Shown here: in pieces, positions 52,157-63,642 of the stretch
Layout: every line of letters starts with the position of its first letter
How positions within the stretch are numbered: the first letter of the stretch is position 1
Assembly (NCBI GenBank): GCA_963565915.1
Contig: OY751485.1
Span: forward strand, 4,464,001-4,528,000
DNA length: 64,000 nt
From: Entoloma clypeatum
Taxonomy: Eukaryota > Basidiomycota > Agaricomycetes > Agaricales > Entolomataceae
Direction of reading: 5' to 3'
Position numbers and translations under genes: made by a program
The notes under the pieces: generated by a model
What the model was told of the DNA's origin: nothing
Databases searched by the model: none
What the model saw: only the letters and a program-made list of their open reading frames with translations

Positions 52157-52537
52157 TGGACGTGCCGCAAAATTCATGCCCCGTTATGACGGCCCATACT
52201 ACGTAACACATTCCCCGACTCCTCAATGTATGGGCTTAGCATGTCAAGCACATCGAAAGTACACCCCAAGTTCCATGTCTCCCTGTTGAAGCCATATGTG
52301 GAGAACGACCCCAACCTTTTACCAGGTCGCGTTCGACATCCCCCTGCTCCGATCGTAACCGAGGATGGTCAAGTAGAGTGCTTCATTGAGAAGATTATTG
52401 ATGAACGCGGAAAAGGAAAGAGACGGCAGTATAAAGTTTGTTGGCTCGGCTACGGAGAAGATGATGACAATGGCTACCGAGGTCACAACTTGAGGATGCG
52501 GCCGCCCTCGATTGTTGGGAAGCCCACTGGGACAGAT
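52157..52537 (+). pseudogene. Gypsy copy B, integrase C-terminus and chromodomain
   Basis: Resumes the frame after the Mutator-like element (GRAAKFMPRYDGPYYV), then KVHPKFHVSLLKPYVENDPN and a chromodomain (GQVECFIEKIIDERGKGKRRQYKVCWLGYGEDDD, bases 52360-52470). The last part shifts frame. The continuation ALDCWEAHWDR ends at a TAG near 52537. Confidence 0.8.
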
Positions 52538-52584
52538 AGGTATATTCAAACCGATAGGTTCATTTTTTTTAGAGGTTGGGAGAG

Positions 52585-52765
52585 TGTAAGCTCCGCTTAC
52601 GCCACGTGATCTAAAAAGTCCCATATATAAACCTCGGAGTTGTGCACATCTTGTAGTCTTCCTAGCCTTTCCCCATACAACGACCTTGTTTCTTCCGTTG
52701 TTCAAACCTCCTTGAGTGGACTGACCGAGGTCAAGTCTTCACATGTTCCCCACAATATTCCTTGC
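52585..52765 (+). repeat. Probable 3' LTR remnant of the second Gypsy family
   Basis: A purine-rich tract (GAGGTTGGGAGAG) precedes TGTAAGCTCCGCTTACGCC at 52585, and a TATATAAA box lies at 52624-52631. The 3' limit is not defined and no partner LTR is present. Confidence 0.45.
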
Positions 52766-53071
52766 ATAGCATGATCTTTGCTGGAGATCGTCTCGATGAG
52801 TCTCCCAAAAGCATTGAGCTGGAAGGCAACACCACCTCGTCCGAGTCGGAAAGCTGGCTGAAATCAATCGAACATAGCTTCAAGCCAAGGCATAAGCCAA
52901 CCTTAACCACTTCTCATCCCTATATTGTATTTTCTGTTTTCTTTATTACACCTCGTGCCATGTACATATTCTGTAACATCTAATCCCCTCCGTCTTCTCA
53001 CATTGCCTCGTCTACCTTGCGATTCAACGGACATAAGAAAGAAGAAAAAATACGAAACTATCCATAATGTT
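52766..53071. other. Boundary between transposon nest and host genes
   Basis: A short open stretch at 52770-52910 (LEGNTTSSESESWLKSIEHS) has no recognised homologue. The region includes the 3' flank of the GH92 gene. Confidence 0.4.
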
Positions 53072-56000
53072 TCACCGCGCCTTCGCAAATCCTCCAGTGG
53101 AAATACTATGAGGAAGATTTCCCAAGCAGCTGTCTGCGGCAGCTTTATCCGCCGTGAGCGTGATCACAACTTCCCCGCCCACCCTGAAGACTTCGTAGAA
53201 ATCAAAGTGGCAGCGCGAGGCGGAGGGCACGCCATTGATGGTGACTTTCTGAACGTACGCCGCCGTACCTGGCGGGATCTTCTGTTGCACGGATTTGGGG
53301 TCGTAATGGAGGGTGGTGACGGTTGTGCTGACGTTGAGGTAGGAGTTGTGTATTGTGTATTTGGGGATGAAGGGGGAGAGGATGAGTAATTGGGTTGTTG
53401 AGGGCACTGTGTGGAACGTTCAACATCAGAGGTGGGCAAGTAATGCGAAGACGGGTAAAATACCAGGGTAGAGACCGAGAAGGTGGAAAGTGAGCAAAGC
53501 TGCCATGGCGGCTTGGTCGTCGTTTCCGGGCAAACCACCAGGGGCTATTAGAGAGCAATGGTGTTCGTTAGTTTTATACTTTCGTCGATATTCGTTGGGG
53601 TACTGAACTGGTATCGAAGTTGGAGAATACTACATCGCGGACGCGATCAACTGATTTGGCAGGGTGGTCGGCATAGTGGTATCCGACCGGTGTCTGGAAC
53701 GAGGGCTCATTGCCAGCCAGGTAATATCCCGCCTATGGATGCAACTGAAGTCAGAATTTAGAATGCAAAATGAAAGCAAATCACGAACGTCGAAGAAATG
53801 ATCCAAACGCTTGATGAAAGTTTCCTAAATCATGTTTATACATGCGTTAATGCGTCTTGCATCTTTCAAGGTTGTAGAATGACCTTACATTTCCGCCCAT
53901 GAGCCGGATCAGGTGAGCAGTATCATGCGGCGCAAACCTGTATGTATCCTCATGTAAGACACTTTGTTCACTGACCCATGAGTAAGATATTACCAGCTGT
54001 ACTCCCAAGCCGAAGACTCGTAGAAGCCGGTCGTTGTATCACCCTGCAACGAACATGACCTTGTGGTGCTGTTATCCCGGGGCGAACAAAACGTTGGGTC
54101 GGTAAACACAAATTCGCCGCTCGGTGTCCGTTTCTGGAAGAATCCTAGAAGTGCCAGAAACCCTTTTACGATTGCGAACTTTCGGTCAGAATCTGGGCTG
54201 ACCTTTAAAGCCATCGCTCGTGGTGGCAGGGTCCCAGATGTTGCGATAGGACTAAATCGGTCATGAGGACAATCATGGGCAGTACGAATAAATCAAAGTT
54301 ACTTACAAGAGAGCGATTTGTGTATGTCGCAACGTCAGCGGATTTTCCGAGAAGGAGGGCTACTTGGCGAATTCCAAAGTCCTCGAAAGCATACTAACAG
54401 GGATTCATGAGTTTGAAATACTTGCTCAACTGTTGTCCTAAGGGGACTCACTTCCAATGTGCGACTCCCTTCCCTGGTCTGCCGTCCTGTGCTGCTCGTG
54501 TCCAGAACGCCAAAGGGAACGTATCCATATTTCCTGCGTGATATCAGTGGCCATCACAAAACGGCAAGTGATCAGGCTGAAATCAAGACTCACTTGTACA
54601 CATTCACCTGCCTACCCAAGGTGTTCCACTCCGGCGGATTGACCTCGCCATCCGTCCAGAGAGCCTGGTAGAGCTCGTTGATATTTATACCCAGCGCTGA
54701 AGCCTCATTATGGTAATTCATGGCGAAGTGCGAGACAATGTTATCTGCACTGGAGCCTATTCCATGTCGTTGGATTTCATTGCGATAAAAGGGAAACTTG
54801 TAGACGCACCTCCTTGCGTCCATCCCAGCACGTTGTTCGCTCGGCATTCGGGCATCCAGCCGAGCTTGCGCCAGCCGTCGATGTAGTTATCGACGATCTG
54901 GGCGAATTCCACGGGTGAGTGGAGAGCCATGAGCGGGAAGAAGGTACGGTACTGTCAAGTGATAAGCATTAGAGATTAACCACCCGTCGGACTCAACGGT
55001 AGGGAATTATTTACAGTATCCCAGCTGTGATTTAAGGATGGAACATGAACATACGCGGGAGAAAAGGGGACACTAGGCCTCATACCTGGTGTACAACGAA
55101 TCAAAATAAAACGATCTGGTACCTGCAAAAGCGCCCTGGGTTTCCCCCGTTGCATTGTTCTAAGACCACAAGACATAAACATCGATGGCGACACAGAATA
55201 TCAGCGACGACATACCGGAGTCAACGAAGCACGATACAAAGACGAATACAACATCTCTGTTATATTCTGCGGGGTCGCCGCCACATCAATCTCCACCTTG
55301 CTGAGCTTCTCCTGCCACAACGCCTTTGCTTTTGCCCACACGTCCTCAAGCGACGATGTACCGACCTCGGACTCAGCATTGGCGCATGCCTGATCCGTGG
55401 AGACGAAGGAGACGCCGACACGTATGTTGATGGGTGTCTTTTGGGGAGAATAGGAGAAGAGGGCACCGGATTGGTAGACATCACCGATGAGGTTGAGCGT
55501 GAAGTTGAGGTGTGTGAGGCCGAGGCCTTTGGCGTCTAGACCGTGCCTGGTAGGGGAAAGAAGGTGCTCCTCAGCTTCGAACAGAAGTAGTGGAATAAAA
55601 TGCGGATATTCACGTGTCTCCAGTCCAGACGCCGTATTCAGCCAGTTTCTGTTTTCCGCCATCCAGGAGATCGTAGCACGCGAAGGCCCGATAGTTGTAG
55701 CGACCTGGGCCAAAGCTAGAGTAAAGTATGGTAACCGAGGAAATCAAAAATCCCGGCTTGATGGTTACAGGGCGACGACGTAACGCACCTCGAGCCCCAC
55801 TGCCCACCAATAGTAATCCGTCCCTTTCCAGGATCGATATTCAACGACCCTCCAGCGAACGACTGCGGCAAATCATTCGCTAGATCAAGCACGAAATACG
55901 GCTTCTTTCCAGCCGGAAACGTGAAGCGTTCGAGCCCCGCGCGACGCGTCGCGGTTGCTTCAATCTTAATGTCGTTATCGAGTGTTTGCGAGAAATATCC

Positions 56001-56796
56001 GGGAGAAGCGTCTGTTTGAGTCATTTGAGTGGGTACATGCGCTTCGCAAACACACTGAGCGCACGTACCGTCGGTACTTGGCTTGCGGAGCCTTTGCCGC
56101 GCGGCAAGAGTGGTGGTGCAGGTGTTGAAGCCGCCTGGGCAGAGGAGGGGCATGATTTCGAAGTTGCCATAGGTTCCTTGATGAACCAATCAGTTGATAG
56201 GAAGGTAGTGATTTGTGAGTTGTTGCATACCGAGGGACGAGCCAGTGCCGCTGTCATGAAGCGGACTGATTCCGCGGATGTGTTGGGTTGGATCGGTGAT
56301 ATATCCTATTTTTAGACAACGGATCAAGAACGGAACGAAAGTGATGTCAACCCTGACTTACCAGCCGGGGCATAACCAGTGAGGTCGGTGGAGAATTTGA
56401 CCTGGAGTCGGTCCTTGTCAGTCGCGCCCGGAGAATCATAAGGTGAAAGAATTGACCATTCCAAAGGGTATAGAGGCGCCAGGGCTGCCGTCACTCTATG
56501 AGAAAGTCGCATACGGGCGTACAGTGATGGAGGATCATACCATACGTCCCCGTAGTTATCTGAATAGGGGGAGTCAATGAGAAAACGGGAATAACACTGC
56601 CGCAAGAAAGCGTACCCGTTCCAATGAAAGGATTCACAAACGCAGTATAGTCAAGCTTCGTTTGATTGGCTGCTTTCTTGATCGCAGCTGAAATGCGAGC
56701 CTGGACTTTGGGAGAAGGTTGAGCGTTGACATTGACACAAGTCAAAAGGAGTGACGCAAGCAGCAGCGAGGCTGCTTTGGATGGGAGAGGGGACAT
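53072..56796 (-). CDS. GH92 family exo-alpha-mannosidase, secreted
   Basis: Multi-exon gene starting at ATG 56796 with a signal peptide (hydrophobic LLLASLLLTCVNVNA) and ending TGA at 53072-53074. GH92 landmarks in order: DYTAFVNPFIGTG at about 56650, NYGDV and PGASIPFGMVKFSTD at 56560-56400, HIRGISPLHDSGTGSS at 56290-56220, YGNFEIMPL, PYFVLDLANDLPQSF near 55880, LGWTQGG/SSADNIVSHFAMNYH near 54760, and the catalytic-region motif LAGNEPSFQTPVGYHY near 53705. GLPGNDDQAAM near 53520 is followed by the C-terminal beta domain. GH92 enzymes are calcium-dependent and trim alpha-linked mannose from N-glycans. At least ten introns are needed, and I did not fix every boundary. No disabling change was noticed. 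Confidence 0.88.
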
Positions 56797-57289
56797 ATGA
56801 GGTCAAAGGAGTGGGAGGCTGATTATTGTAAACATGAGACGGCTCGTGCATTTTTAAAGCAAAAAGAAGCAAAACCTGGGTTTCACATAAAACGCTTCGC
56901 CCGAAACGACGGGGCTGGTCTTACAGGGAAAATTATTTGTGAGAAAGACTTTGATAAGGGAAGCACGGGCACCGGAGCATAAATTGCACGCCGAGTTTTT
57001 CAGGTAATTGTGATTACAAGGACAACGGCAGTCTATTGCAAGGGGAGGGTATCTACATGTGCTCCAGAGGTGCAAGAACTTGGAGAGGCGCCTTTTGCAG
57101 TCGAGATCCGGAGGATGCCACACAAGCTAGCACGGGTCGGAGGACCTTCCCAAAGTTTGAGCCAAAGAAGGGTTATGTGTCATGTGAGAGTAAAACGCAC
57201 AGCCGGCATTGCTGGAAATCGATGCTGAATGTCCATGTATGGTTTAGCAGACTACAACACAAACGACTACATACCGAAATAAGCCACGG
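56797..57289. other. Intergenic region upstream of the GH92 gene
   Basis: 493 bases between the GH92 start and the end of the peptidyl-tRNA hydrolase gene. No gene seen. It should hold the GH92 promoter. Confidence 0.6.
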
Positions 57290-57953
57290 CTAGCTCATGC
57301 TCTTGAGGGCGACATTCTCGATTTCTGAGATGACGAGGTCCAGACCTTGGTCATCCCAGAACCGGCGCTCGTGTGAGGAGAGCTTGCGCATGACATACAT
57401 AGCAACATCGGTCTCGTCGCGTCCTATACCTATGCGGAATTGAAAAAAATTGGACTCGCCACCTAGTGCCGTAATGATGCTCTTGAGACCGTTGTGACCG
57501 TTCGCGGAGCCGCCATGCCGGCAGTGTAATGTTTCAATGCCGTGTGAGAGTGAATCAGAAAGGACGATCAGAGCGCTGGGCGGAACACCCGTCTTGCGGA
57601 ACGCTGCAGCGATGGAGGGACCAGAGATGTTCATGAGGGATTCTAGAGCATGGGTATGAAATTGGCCAAAGAAGGGTAGGAATGGTTACTATGTGCGCAC
57701 TAGATTTGAATAGGGTGAGGTCGACCATGGTGTTGCCAACGGTAACGTTGCCGTGACCAGAGATGCCATGTCTATCCGACGATAGGTGGATGCCAAGCCG
57801 GAGTGCCAGGAAGTCGATAACCAGCTGACCGACGCTGTCACGCAGTATGCGCGTCGCTTAGCCGGAGAATTGTGAATGAAGCTGAGCTGACCTGTGTCGA
57901 GTGAGAGGGCAAGGAAGGTTGCCCAGGCCGACGACGAGCAGTTTTGGAACCAT
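57290..57953 (-). CDS. Peptidyl-tRNA hydrolase, bacterial Pth type
   Basis: Three exons, 57953-57892, 57834-57701 and 57642-57290, splice in frame to about 182 residues. The product cleaves peptidyl-tRNA to recycle tRNA, and in fungi Pth-type enzymes are usually mitochondrial. Family residues are visible: VVGLGN and TRHSVG (asparagine and catalytic histidine), MNISGPS, LSDSLSHGIETLHCRHGGSANGHNGLKSI (aspartate and second asparagine) and FRIGIGR. Introns are 57 and 58 bases. No clear mitochondrial presequence precedes MVPKLLVVG. The start lies 153 bases from the divergent PAQR gene. Confidence 0.88.
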
Positions 57954-58106
57954 TACTGGATTATGTGGTGGTGATTTGTCAGCGAGGAAATAACATGGAA
58001 GCGAACAGGCCGCCGAGTCCCGACCGTCAAACGCTGTGATGGTGTCTCCTGTCAACTCTTCTTCAACTCCCCACCACCGTCTACGTCTGCCGTCTGCATC
58101 CGTACG
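57954..58106. promoter_or_regulatory. Shared divergent promoter region (Pth and PAQR genes)
   Basis: Only 153 bases separate the two start codons, so the genes likely share a bidirectional promoter. No canonical TATA box seen. Confidence 0.55.
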
Positions 58107-60130
58107 ATGAGCGCCGTTGTCATCGCCTCCGGCCCTGGTCCTCACGGTTTCTCTGGCGCTCACCTCCGTCGGCGCCACCGACGCTTGTCAACCCCTGCGC
58201 CAAGGCAGCCAGGACGGCGGCAGATATGCCAACCCCTACCTCTATCCCTCGAGGCCCTCGACCTCTCCTCAGTGTCTCCGACACAGACCCTAGCCTCCCT
58301 TCGTTATCTCATCCTTTCCTATCTGGCCGAACTCGAGCGCCGCCTGTCCAACCTCGAGTCCCCGGATTTCGAAGCGTGGAAGGCGATGGGCGAAACAACG
58401 ATCGAGGATGCGCGACAATGGGCTCAAACGGCCCTAGAAATGCTCGAAGGCATTCGAGCCGACGTCTGCTCCCATCTACCAGAGTTCCATCTTGCGGACA
58501 TGTCCATGGAGAGCTTTGTCAAGTCACATCTGCCGCACCTTTCTGACAGCCCAGTACTCACGGAAATGCGTTCTTGCCTCCCTGACATGTCCGACGTCCG
58601 TTCTCATCTCCCGGATATGCCGCACCTCCCCGACATGCAGAACGTCAGCTCCCACATATCTGACATAAGAAGTAAACTAGTTGAAGATGTCCGATCCAGG
58701 TTTCACGATCTAGATTTCAAACAACCACTGAGTTATATCCCCACCCTTTCCGATCACTTGAAAAATCTTCAGTCACATCTCTCATCAATGGAACTTCCCT
58801 CTGACTTTACCGCATCTCCTAACTCCATCATATCTGATATTCTCGACGCGCTTCTGTCCTCCGATCTAGCGGAGGACTTCCTCATCGCAGCCCCGGAGAT
58901 CGGTGAAACAGAAGTCATGCTCGAGCAGGCTGCCAAGGATGTGGCTGACGCCATCCGTCGTTCCCTTCATGGCGTCCGTCTAATTCAATATTCTGATCTT
59001 CCCCATCCTTGGAAAAATAATCCTTTCGTTACCAACGGTTACCGGTCAGCCCTACCCTCTCAGCCCTGCACACCATGAAATTAATTCCCCCAACGCTGTA
59101 TGCAGGTTTATACCCCTAGAGAGATGGCCCTTGATTCTCATGTCGTTATTTGCTTTGCACAATGAAACACGTTCGTCTCCACTCTTCGGCCCTGGCATTG
59201 GCAAAGCTAATTCCTACCCTAGTAAATATCTACACTCATCTTATACCACTCCTCCTATGGGGCTTACAATCCGTGCCTTTCATTAACCCAAACTACACGC
59301 TTGACACGCCTGAAATGCTCTTCGTGTACTTCGCTCTTCTTTGTCTCTTTGGCAGTGCCGTTTGGCACACCATGTCTGGGTGTGCGAACAGGAAAAGCAT
59401 GGAGTTCTGTGCACGGGTGGATTATGTCGGCATTGGATGGTAAAAGTTCTTTTTGTTCGCCATAGAAATACAACCTTACATCTTTGCACTCAATAGGTTA
59501 ATTAGCGCAAGCGTCGGCACTGTCATATACTACGGCTTCCAATGTCATCCGTCCCTCGGCCGCATCTTCCTAGGTCTTTGTTTCATGACGGGACTTGCGG
59601 GTAATATCTTTCCGTTTATGGACTGGTTCAATCAGCACGAATATCGAGTACACCTTCCTCATTCATTCCTTGCAGCAAACACTGATCCCTTTTGTTCAGG
59701 CTCTTCGCATTGCTTTCTTCATTAGCATGGCCTTCTCCGCTATCGGTCCTCTTGCAGTTCTTTCTATCAAACATTCAGGAAAAGATGTGATTGTTTACGC
59801 CTGTATGTCCATCTTCTACCCCTCATTAGGTCCCGTAACTTATCGTCTTCCATTCACCAGCACCCATCATACCTTCCCTTCTCTCTTACCTCGTTGGCCT
59901 CACTTTTTACGCCCTCCACTTCCCTGAGCGGATTCTGCCCGCGTCTGTCCGGCGATGGCTCGACCGTGTCGGAGGAGGTGAGTATTTCTTTAAAAGTTTT
60001 TGGATGCCAATTCTTCTTGATCCTCCCAGGCTCCCACTGCATATGGCATTGTTTCATTGTCCTTGCGGTCAGTCAACACCGATCGGCAATCGCGTCATTG
60101 AGGCAAGGAGTGGTTCAGTGTACAACCTAG
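58107..60130 (+). CDS. PAQR / hemolysin-III family receptor, Izh3-like
   Basis: Seven exons (58107-59044, 59106-59170, 59223-59439, 59497-59647, 59700-59802, 59861-59977, 60030-60130) join in frame to 563 residues. Residues 1-300 are a soluble N-terminal extension with leucine-rich stretches and repeated HLPDM/SHLPD units. The PAQR core then begins with WKNNPFVTNGYR, followed by NIYTHLIPLLLW and VWHTMSGC. The seven expected membrane helices follow (FVYFALLCLFGSAVW, LGLCFMTGLAGNIF, IAFFISMAFSAIGPLAV, YLVGLTFYAL, IWHCFIVLAV). The HxxxH-type motif near the end is SHCIWHCF. Yeast relatives (Izh proteins) act in zinc and sterol homeostasis, and the long N-terminus resembles Izh3. Start codon assumed from the single long open exon. 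Confidence 0.85.
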
Positions 60131-60716
60131 GCTTTTGGGGTATTACTATATTGTCGCAACTTTATCTATATAAGAACGTCCGCGACGCATCCCTTCCACT
60201 GAGAGGGCTATATTCAAGCCCTGGACCACTGTTACCGTTACCATTGGCCAAACGGCGAGGTCCGATGTATCAAGCTCCCGTTGAAAAACAAGACGGTCGT
60301 CACCAACTTCATGTCAAAAGGGATTGAAAGCCCTGCAACCAAATCAATTGTTCTGGAGGCAGGTTGTCCACGGCAGACTCGCGACGAGATTGTTCTTAGC
60401 CAGGCAAGTATCACTTATTTGTTCAAGAAGTGATCTTCATAGGGGTCGATGCCCCCGGTAGGAGGGGATATGTGAGATCGTAAGTGAATTTCATGTACAT
60501 GGGCATTATGTAAGTCCAGTCAAATAGCGGTAGGACCGATCCAGCATAAGAAAAAGTAGAAAGTTTCAAGTGGGTATCATGACGAGGCTTCATGGGTTGG
60601 CGTAACAGGGAGCTGAATAGTAATCATCTTCCCTACATCTTCAAATTGGAAGTTGAGTCTTCGAATTTAGCCTCGTTAATACAGGATCACCTGGGAAAAG
60701 AAAAAGTATGTTCCAC
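60131..60716. other. Intergenic region
   Basis: No confident gene. One plus-strand open stretch at about 60200-60430 (HWPNGEVRCIKLPLKNKTVV, then LEAGCPRQTRDEIVLSQ) looks protein-like. It has no start, and I cannot assign it. Confidence 0.4.
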
Positions 60717-62880
60717 TCACTTGTTCAAGACATTGACCACCGTTGCTTTCTGAGGTGCGGGTTTCATCATCTTTCCCATCTTTTTCATCGCAAGCTGCAC
60801 ATTCAAAGATGGTTGATTCTTCAACAAACATTGGACAATCACGTCTTTCAGTTGTTTAGTCGTCGCCGCGCCGACAGAATTACTCAGGTCAATCTCCATG
60901 GGAGGGGAGGCCCCTGAATATGCTGGAATGTTGTGTCTAGGGTCAGAACACGAGCCAAAAGTTGTTAAAACACGTCCAAAACATACTGATATTGTGCCAG
61001 GTATCCGCCTTCTTATTCAGTCTGCCAGACTCCCTCGACAATTTGCCTAATTTATCCGCAATTTCTGGGCTGATATCTGTTTGATGTTGCAACGTGAGCA
61101 GACGTATTTGCTGTTCAACGTCTGTGGCCCGTTTCCTAAGCTCAAGGACCTGGTCCAAACGGCCATTTTCTGTGGCTTGAAGTGACTCGATGGGAGGATC
61201 AGGTGAATGTACTGGCTCAGGTTCGGGTGGCTCAGGTTCGCTTTGCCGCTCTTCCGGTTGTTGTTGAGTCTTTTGTAGTTCGGAATCACCTTTGTCGGTT
61301 CCACCAGCAGCATTATTTCCATCGTCAGGACCATCGCCGGCGCCACCTGTGAACAGGTCGTCAGATGAACCAGCGCCTCCGGAGGACGTGGCCTGATTAT
61401 CCGCGCCATATTGAAGGATATTTTTGAGATCGGGTTCAACGCCATCGAGCGGACCTTGCTCTGCGTGATACGACGGTGGTGGCGCTCTATTATCTTCTCC
61501 AAAGCCAAAGACAGAGCTCGCCCGTTTCGGAGGGCCAGCTGTAGGAGGCGGACGTGTGGAAGGGGAAGGATCATCACCGAAAGTTGATGTGAAATCGGAA
61601 TTAAAGAGTGAGCTGCTCGCAGGCGGGTCCGATGTAGGCCAAGGTGTTCCGAGGTTACTATAAGTCGTTGACTCCTGTGTAGCCGCTGTCGGCTGTTGAT
61701 GCTGGACAGGGGGAGGTACATGGTGTGGAGGTGTCGATCCTGACGATGTGGAAGGTATTTCTTGGTCAGGGGGCGTAGACTGTTCAAGTTTTTCCTTTTT
61801 CCGGCCCTCTGCAGCAGGCATTCCCTCAGTCCGACTAATATTTTCCCAACCCTCATCGACATCGGGAATGATTGGAACCTCTTCTGCGGGTGGCATTCGT
61901 TCTGGGTGCTTGAACGTCGAATCGGAAGGCGTAGGCGGCAACATGACGGGATCCTGGAGAGGCGTCGATCCATCATCTGACTCGGCACGACCTTTCCCTT
62001 TATCCACGACTCCTTCATGTTCCGTATCTGCGTCTTCTTCGTCTGGTATCTCAGCAGGGTTTGCGGCCGACGTGCCGATGGAGTGGCCCATTGAGTCAGA
62101 TGAGGAGATGTTGCCGTCGTCGAGGTCGTTGAAGCTCGAGGATTCAGAAGCAGTTTCAACCGCTGCTCTGCGGCGATGGAACAGTGAGAATGTAAAGTGC
62201 GTCGTTCCGTGGGTTGAACTTTCGGAGAGAGGACTTCGCAGGGATGCGGTATCGGTGTCTGTTTCGGAAATGGTATCTGGAAATGCGCCTGGTACGGGGC
62301 GTTTGCGCAAGACGGGGGTTGGTGCTCCTAGGCGATGGGGAAGGGCTGAAGGCGCGTTTGTGAGGATGGTAGGAGCGACTGTGCTGACGACAGAACGGGC
62401 TCGCGGAGGAGAGAAGCGGACGATGCGCGCCCGGGGGAACAATGGTAGTACAGGAAGTGAGCGCTCAATGATGTAGAGATCGCGGCGGAAGCGGCGCCAA
62501 AATCTACGGAGTCCAGCATCAACCCATATCGCGGGGGCTATGTCCGCTAGTAAAATGCCCATGCCTGTCCACACCAGTACGAGAACCAATCTCGACAGGC
62601 TTTCGAAGATGAGGAAGTCGATGAAAAGGCGGACGCCGTACGAGACGTACGGGTCGTATGATTTTGGCGTCTTTTTAAGAAAGTGCTGCATCACAACCCC
62701 CTCCCACAGGCCAACCAAGGTTCCAGTAACTTTGTGGTTTTGTCGGCTCACGAGATCGATGATGAAGCGGAGACCGAGGCCAGCAGCGATAGCGAGCAGG
62801 CTGTCCATGACGGCGGGATGGCGGGCATTGGACGAGGAGATTGGTGGGCGAGAAGAGAAATACGAGGAGACGATGCTCAT
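60717..62880 (-). CDS. Membrane-anchored protein with a long disordered acidic region, function unknown
   Basis: Two exons, 62880-60987 and 60913-60717, join in frame to 696 residues. The ATG at 62880 (MSIVSSYF) is chosen over a further in-frame upstream stretch that lacks support; ATG 62808 is an alternative. Residues 25-110 contain two or three hydrophobic helices (SLLAIAAGLGLRFIIDL, YGVRLFIDFLIFESLSRLV, LVLVWTGMGILLADIAPAIW), followed by a basic patch. Residues 170-610 are low-complexity, rich in Pro/Ser/Asp/Glu. The end has a coiled coil (RKRATDVEQQIRLLTLQHQTD, KLGKLSRESGRLNKKADTWHNI) reminiscent of the segment before Smr domains. The final 65 residues show no clear Smr motif. Confidence 0.72.
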
Positions 62881-63642
62881 CTTTGGATCAATAATAACAA
62901 TAATATGTGTTTGTTCCAAAAATTGCTCGTTTGTTTGGTTACACCTCCTCAGAGCAAGAACTATTTTCCGCTCTTCTCCCACTTGATTGACAAACTCCGG
63001 CAATTGTGTGCTGTTCGAAAGAGGTACCAGTATCACATGAGTCCAGCAGCGCTGAAAGTCTCCGCACGATCGCAAGGGAAGTGACATAGACCTTATATGA
63101 GCCAAAAAGCATGTGTTCGTTATTGGACAACGTAATATGGTCAGTAGGTGCACACTGGTGACCGTAGGTATGAGGTTTTTAATTTCACACTACTAATGTC
63201 ATTTTGTCGCCCCAGCTGATTCTTCACCAGAACCGGTCGATCACTTGACAACCATTCCAAGGCGCTAAACCTCCGAATCGGATCTACTAACGTTCACCTT
63301 AACCCCCGTCAAAACGGAGCAATCGTGGCCCAGTCACTCAGCCTTCGAAGTTATGCCCGCGTACGCCCATGTTTCAAAGCGTCAGTTATCCTTAAGCTTG
63401 TGTCGTGTACAATTCAAGTTTAATAGTTCTATGTTTGGCTAGCGCGGTATCACGACCTCGGTGATCGCTGAATCTTGTCCAGGTTTCCTTCCACATGGTC
63501 CCATTTGCAAGGTCATAGGTCTCCACTCCGCAAGGGTAGCGACAGCGTAATCGGTTCGTGATAGCTGTCAAATGTGCTACTTTAGCCATATAAAAGCCCC
63601 CTTGCATTCTCGCCGACCGATCTTGCCCCCCTTCTTTCCATT
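62881..63642. other. Intergenic region, divergent promoters
   Basis: 762 bases upstream of both the unknown membrane protein gene and the glucoamylase gene. Apart from the TATA box below, nothing specific was recognised. Confidence 0.5.
63589..63596 (+). promoter_or_regulatory. TATA box of the glucoamylase gene
   Basis: TATAAAAG, 47 bases before the ATG, followed by a C-rich stretch. Confidence 0.65.

Larger units (their letters stand above)
40024..52537 (+). mobile_element. Gypsy copy B, chimeric and multiply interrupted
   Basis: 5'-truncated Ty3/Gypsy sequence on the plus strand. Up to about 44168 it is the same family as copy A. From there a second Gypsy family takes over with its own integrase core and chromodomain. 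It is split by a hAT element (44725-45708) and a Mutator-like element (45822-52147); removing either restores the reading frame. No 5' LTR is present. Confidence 0.85.

Noticed and set aside
60717..60913. Smr nuclease domain at the C-terminus of the unknown membrane protein
   Set aside because: The helix before it resembles the segment that precedes Smr domains, but the DLHG-type motif and the rest of the fold are not recognisable.
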